Shown piece after piece: positions 6,060-8,825 of a stretch of DNA of 8,825 nt. A program made the translations under genes and the position numbers. Origin of the DNA: JBECKR01 sp040235415 (GTDB lineage: Bacteria; Acidobacteriota; Polarisedimenticolia; Polarisedimenticolales; Polarisedimenticolaceae); contig JBECKR010000330.1 of assembly GCA_040235415.1 (NCBI GenBank), positions 1-8,825 of the forward strand, in the 5' to 3' direction. The notes beneath the pieces are model-generated. The model made no database searches, was not told where the DNA came from, and worked only from the letters and a program-made list of their open reading frames with translations. The number at the start of each line of letters is the position of its first letter. The first letter of the stretch is position 1.

Positions 6060-6131
6060 GCCGGACCCAGGTCGTCGGAACCGTGGGCGGAACGAAGGAT
6101 GTATTCGCTTAGTGCCGGAGGATGGTAGGCG

Positions 6132-6590
6132 ATGGCGGGGTTCGAGATCCGCTGCGAACGATGCGGCCACGTACGGAAGCTCACGAGCGCGGACATCAGT
6201 CGGCTCCTCGGGGTGGGAATCCAGGAACGACTCAGCACGGACGTGGTGGCCGCCGTGCTTGACCGACGCCGGCGGTTCGTGTGCGCGAAGTGCGGGGCGC
6301 GGTCCCCGATCGTCCGACCGATCGATGGCCCACGCGAGTCCGATACGAAGATCTGCGAGGGCTGCGGAGAACCGATCCCTGCCGGTCGGCTCGAAGCGGT
6401 GCCCGGGGCGGGACTCTGCGTAGGCTGTCAGGAGAGATCCGAATCGCCACCGTCCCCCGATTCCGAGCTTGGCGATTGTCCCCGATGCGGGGCACCCTTG
6501 GTGTGGCGGTATCGGAGGCGAACGCCTCCGCGGGGCTACTTCATCGCCTGCAGCGGGTATCCGGAATGCCACTACACGAGGCATGCCTGA
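6132..6590 (+). CDS. Small protein with three predicted zinc fingers (DksA-like and topoisomerase-type)
   Basis: This 152-residue protein has twelve cysteines in three sets of four. Site one pairs CERC (8-11) with CAKC (51-54) around a helical insert (LTSADISRLLGVGIQERL). Site two is CEGCGEPIPAGRLEAVPG (75-92) with CVGC (96-99), a very good match to the DksA/TraR C4 finger. Site three is CPRCGAPLVW (116-125) with CSGYPEC (140-146), the topoisomerase I C-terminal zinc-finger pattern, which usually binds single-stranded nucleic acid. ATG 6132 follows CGGAGG (6116-6121) by 10 bases. Likely role: nucleic-acid or RNA polymerase binding, perhaps a partner of the upstream HEPN protein. No enzymatic domain is visible. 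Its 3' end overlaps the convergent winged-helix gene by 19 bases. Confidence 0.75.
   Translation: MAGFEIRCERCGHVRKLTSADISRLLGVGIQERLSTDVVAAVLDRRRRFVCAKCGARSPIVRPIDGPRESDTKICEGCGEPIPAGRLEAVPGAGLCVGCQERSESPPSPDSELGDCPRCGAPLVWRYRRRTPPRGYFIACSGYPECHYTRHA
6513..6530 (+). repeat. Perfect inverted repeat inside the zinc-finger gene
   Basis: CGGAGGCG and CGCCTCCG are perfect 8-bp arms separated by AA; as a hairpin the loop would be GAAC. It lies in codons for the arginine/proline-rich segment between the two cysteine pairs of the third finger. Codon choice alone could produce it. Confidence 0.4.
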
Positions 6591-6968
6591 CCGCCTTTCG
6601 CGACGTCCTCGGCAAACGCTTGGAGTTCCTCGCTCGCGTCGTCGAGTGAAGGGCGGGCGTCCTCGGATGTGGCGTAGTCGAAGATGTAGTGACGGCCGTG
6701 TCGACCCTTGCGCGCGGCGTAGATCCACTCCGAGATCAAGCCGAGCTCCTGCATCTTCCGGATGACCTCGGCGACCCGCCGGCGATTCTTGGGCAACCAG
6801 CCGCAGACCCTGCACACGAACACGTAATTGATCTCGACGAGCTGCCCCGGACGATGCCCCGAAGCCTTCAGCGCATCGAATACGGCTATCGCGGCCCTTC
6901 TTTCGATTCGAGTCGTAGTCCTTCTCCATCCCGATAAGCCACTGCACCATCGCGTCGTAGCTGGCCAT
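6572..6968 (-). CDS. Winged-helix-like protein, apparently split by a frameshift
   Basis: The frame starting at ATG 6966-6968 (AGGA 5 bases upstream) gives MASYDAMVQWLIGMEKDYDS and then becomes unlike protein. About 6905-6896 the sensible reading moves to the +1 frame and continues RRAAIAVFDALKASGHRPGQ, LVEINYVFVCRVCGW, NRRRVAEVIRKMQELGLISE and GRHGRHYIFDYA to a TAG at 6572. Joined, the product is about 130 residues and resembles a winged helix: a helix pair, a recognition-like helix RRRVAEVIRKMQELG and a basic wing. The second frame has no ATG or TTG and only a poor GTG (6821-6823), which would remove its first helix. Possible causes are a sequencing error, gene decay, or recoding at GAAAGAAGGG. 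Likely role: regulator at the element end. Confidence 0.55.
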
Positions 6969-7208
6969 CTTCTTCCTGATCACGGCGCACGACGGAAGCG
7001 CGGTCGATCGCGAGCTCGTCGAGAGCTCGCTCGGCCTCGGGACGTCGGCGGAGAGGAGCAACTACTCGAGTTGCGTTCCCTAGGCACGTCGGGGAGGGGC
7101 GAATCCGGCGTGAGACGGAGGCCGCGCTTGCCGCGCGCGGAGCGCCTTATCCTGGCCTTACTCTCGCGCCGCTGGGTCCGCGGTCATCGATGTAAGTGCT
7201 TGATTCCG
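6969..7208. other. Gene-free stretch between the winged-helix gene and tRNA-Thr, probable element end
   Basis: I see no convincing gene here on either strand. It contains an inverted repeat, GCGAGCTC (7010-7017) and GAGCTCGC (7023-7030), 42 bases upstream of the winged-helix start, which may be that gene's operator. The remainder runs to the 3' end of the tRNA, the expected place for an attachment-site junction. No second copy of the tRNA 3' sequence occurs in the window. Confidence 0.45.
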
Positions 7209-7284
7209 TGGAGCCGGCGCGCGGACTCGAACCGCGGACCTGCTGATTACGAATCAGCTGCTCTACCAGCTGAGCTACGCCGGC
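7209..7284 (-). tRNA. tRNA-Thr (anticodon CGU)
   Basis: This is a complete 76-base cloverleaf on the minus strand. The acceptor arms GCCGGCG and CGCCGGC pair fully. The D arm carries AGCTCAGCTGGTAGAGC. The anticodon stem CTGAT/ATCAG closes the loop TTCGTAA with anticodon CGT. The T arm is CCGCG-GTTCGAGT-CGCGG-like, and the 3' CCA is encoded (7209-7211) after discriminator U. Anticodon CGU reads ACG threonine codons. The tRNA body is intact, as expected if an element had inserted at its 3' end and restored the sequence. Confidence 0.95.
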
Positions 7285-7307
7285 CTGGCTGGCAGGAAAA
7301 CCCCCGC

Positions 7308-7336
7308 AAAATAGCATCCGCCGGGCGGCCGGGCAA
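7308..7336 (-). promoter_or_regulatory. Promoter of tRNA-Thr
   Basis: On the minus strand TTGCCC (7331-7336) and TATTTT (7308-7313) are spaced by 17 bases, and TGC precedes the -10 (extended -10 form). Transcription would start about 15-18 bases before the tRNA 5' end at 7284. The -35 lies inside the 9-bp inverted repeat GCGGCCGGG/CCCGGCCGC (7325-7349). Confidence 0.6.
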
Positions 7337-7349
7337 TACTCCCGGCCGC
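7325..7349. repeat. GC-rich 9-bp inverted repeat between tRNA-Thr and the DUF1579 gene
   Basis: GCGGCCGGG (7325-7333) and CCCGGCCGC (7341-7349) are perfect arms around a 7-base AT-rich loop. It overlaps the -35 of the tRNA promoter. There is no T tract on either side, so it is probably not an intrinsic terminator. It might be a protein-binding site or a structural element between divergent transcription units. Confidence 0.45.
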
Positions 7350-7444
7350 GCTGCTATCCTTGCCGGATCCGCCGCCGACCGGCGCCCGGGACGGCCTCGT
7401 CACGATCCCGACCGCCCGCCGAGCCGCGGCGGGAGGGAGCCACG

Positions 7445-8098
7445 ATGAAGCCTTCGTTCCGCCCGCTCGCGGCCGTCGTTCTCGGGGCGGCGCTCATGAC
7501 CGCTCCGGCCGTCGTCGCCTCCTCCGGGCAGACGCCGCCAGCGAAGCCCGAGGCGCCGAGCGGCACCCAGGTGCTCAAGCCGGGGGAGGCCGCCCCCGCC
7601 CCACGCGTCGACTGGCAGCGCATGATCCGCCCCGGCCCCGAGCACGAGCGCTTGAAGGCCGAGGTCGGGACGTGGGACGCGGCGGTGACCTACGTGCCGT
7701 ACCCCGGCGCCGCGCCGCAGACCTCGCTCGCGACCGCGGAGAACCGCCTCGTGCTCGGCGGGCGGTTCCTGAGGAGCGACTTCCACAGCGAGGTCGGGGA
7801 CGAGGTCTTCGACGGCATCGGGTACGTCGGGTTCGACGCCGTGCAGAAGAAGTACGTCTCGACCTGGATGGACTCCATGGGGACCTGGATCCTCATGACG
7901 ACCGGGGACTGGGACGAGCACAAGCGCTCGCTCGTGCTCCAAGGCACGCGGACCGATCCCGAGAGCGGCGCGCCGCGCAGGATGCGCTCGGTGACGCGGA
8001 TCGTGTCGTCCGACGAGCACGTCTTCGAGATGTGGGACGAGCTTCCGGACGGCACGATGTTCCGGTCGCTCGAGATCCGCTACACGCGGAAGAAGTGA
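7445..8098 (+). CDS. Secreted DUF1579 family protein
   Basis: This 217-residue protein begins with a classic signal peptide: MKPSFR, a hydrophobic core PLAAVVLGAALMTAPAVVA, and likely cleavage after Ala25. A proline/alanine-rich linker precedes the DUF1579 domain (about 55-215), recognised from EHERLKAEVGTWDAAVTYV, the repeated beta-strand glycine pattern GGRFLRSDF and DGIGYVGFDAVQKKYVSTWM, and the ending RSLEIRYTRK. The family is predicted to be a calycin-like beta barrel, usually exported; its ligand is unknown. The ATG follows a strong GGGAGGGAG site. Its stop overlaps the GTG of the next gene, so the two are probably one operon. Higher GC than the left side suggests core chromosome. Confidence 0.85.
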   Translation: MKPSFRPLAAVVLGAALMTAPAVVASSGQTPPAKPEAPSGTQVLKPGEAAPAPRVDWQRMIRPGPEHERLKAEVGTWDAAVTYVPYPGAAPQTSLATAENRLVLGGRFLRSDFHSEVGDEVFDGIGYVGFDAVQKKYVSTWMDSMGTWILMTTGDWDEHKRSLVLQGTRTDPESGAPRRMRSVTRIVSSDEHVFEMWDELPDGTMFRSLEIRYTRKK

Positions 8099-8825
8099 GC
8101 GCCGTGCCCGGGGCGCGCGACGGGCCGGAGCGGCGCGTGCGGCGGGGACGCGGCGCGGTCGACAACCGCGCCGGGCGGTTCGAGCCGCGCGACGTCCGCC
8201 CGCTCGAGGACGACGTCTGGTGGGCGGTCGAGGAGGCGCCGGAGCGCGTCGAGACGACCGTGACCCCGGAGGCGACCCGCAAGATCCTGTCGACGAACGA
8301 CTCGCCCGACGTCCCGTTCGCGCGCTCGATCAACCCGTACAAGGGGTGCGAGCACGGCTGCGCGTACTGCTTCGCGCGGCCGACGCACAGCTTCCTGGGG
8401 CTGTCGCCGGGGCTCGACTTCGAGACCCGGATCTTCTCGAAGCCCGAGGCGCCGCGGCTGCTGCGCGAGACGCTCGCCAAGGAGCGCTACCTCCCCGAGG
8501 TGATCGTCGTCGGGGCGAACACCGATCCGTACCAGCCGGCGGAGACCCGGCTCCGGATCACGCGCGGCGTGCTCGAGGTGCTGTGGGAGCACCGCCACCC
8601 GGTCGCGGTCCTGACGAAGTCGTCGCGCGTGCTGCGCGACCTCGACCTGCTCTCCGCCATGGCGCGCGAGCGGCTCGCGGCGGTCATGGTGTCGATCACG
8701 ACGCTCGACGCGGAGCTGTGGCGGCGGCTCGAGCCGCGGGCGGCGTCGCCGGCGCGCCGGCTCCGGACGGTCGAGGCGCTTGCGGCGGGCGGCGTGCCGG
8801 TCGGGGTGCTGGCGTCGCCGATGAT
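8095..8825 (+). CDS. PA0069-type radical SAM protein (partial, runs off the window)
   Basis: The frame from GTG 8095 stays open to the window end (243 codons). The N-terminus has the family hallmark RRGRGAVDNRAGRFEP. The radical SAM cluster motif sits in INPYKGCEHGCAYCFARPTH, with Cys85, Cys89 and Cys92 (CxxxCxxC) positioned to bind a 4Fe-4S cluster and S-adenosylmethionine. Downstream, VIVVGANTDPYQPAE and AVLTKSSRVLRD are typical of the SplB/PA0069 group. The reaction of this subgroup is not established. GTG 8095 overlaps the DUF1579 stop as GTGA; an in-frame GTG at 8104 is an alternative start. Very high GC in this gene matches the flank. Confidence 0.9.
   Translation, partial: MSAVPGARDGPERRVRRGRGAVDNRAGRFEPRDVRPLEDDVWWAVEEAPERVETTVTPEATRKILSTNDSPDVPFARSINPYKGCEHGCAYCFARPTHSFLGLSPGLDFETRIFSKPEAPRLLRETLAKERYLPEVIVVGANTDPYQPAETRLRITRGVLEVLWEHRHPVAVLTKSSRVLRDLDLLSAMARERLAAVMVSITTLDAELWRRLEPRAASPARRLRTVEALAAGGVPVGVLASPM

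Noticed and set aside
5124..7061. 645-residue minus-strand open frame
   Set aside because: Mostly antisense to the HEPN and zinc-finger genes, arginine/proline-rich with no recognisable domain. Only its first ~20 residues (from ATG 6968) look real and belong to the winged-helix gene.
1..7208. Second copy of the tRNA-Thr 3' end as an att repeat
   Set aside because: Looked for the T-arm plus acceptor sequence and did not find it; any far att site must lie outside the window.
1..8825. CRISPR array or tandem repeats
   Set aside because: No regularly spaced repeated units seen on reading through.

Overview
This window appears to come from a high-GC, uncultured-style bacterial genome. Genes use Shine-Dalgarno sites with ATG, GTG and TTG starts, stop/start overlaps are common, and the tRNA gene encodes its CCA end. 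The right flank (about 7300-8825) is visibly richer in GC and has chromosomal-looking genes: a secreted DUF1579 protein and a PA0069-type radical SAM protein. I cannot assign a phylum. Everything left of the tRNA looks like accessory DNA.

Layout. (1) Positions 1-1931, minus strand: an element-type operon with a small Cys-bearing protein, a DUF3631-type P-loop ATPase, a 34-residue micro-protein and a very short helix-turn-helix (excisionase/MerR-like) protein. A second DNA-binding-looking ORF runs off the left edge. (2) Positions 1932-2077: a divergent control region with palindromes. It separates that operon from a plus-strand ribbon-helix-helix-like regulator (2078-2461). (3) Positions 2491-4358: a two-gene type IV (AbiE-like) toxin-antitoxin module. 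The antitoxin has a PD-(D/E)XK-nuclease-like N-terminus, a winged helix and an AbiEi-like C-terminus. The nucleotidyltransferase toxin starts at a TTG overlapping the antitoxin stop. A three-copy GTCCGYTAA motif precedes the module. (4) Positions 4433-6059: a 526-residue protein with a C-terminal Apea-type HEPN domain (RNVIMH), whose ribosome binding site is buried in a 13-bp hairpin. (5) Positions 6132-6590: a small protein with three predicted zinc fingers. (6) Positions 6572-6968, minus strand: a winged-helix-like gene that appears split by a frameshift. (7) Positions 7209-7284, minus strand: tRNA-Thr(CGU) with a good promoter.

Interpretation. The tRNA 3' end faces the accessory genes, and composition changes across it. 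The simplest reading is an integrative element or defence island inserted at the 3' end of tRNA-Thr and extending beyond position 1. The cargo (AbiE-like module, HEPN protein, zinc-finger protein) fits anti-phage or stabilisation functions. The left operon fits replication, excision and regulation of the element. No integrase and no second att copy are visible, so the element model is inference.
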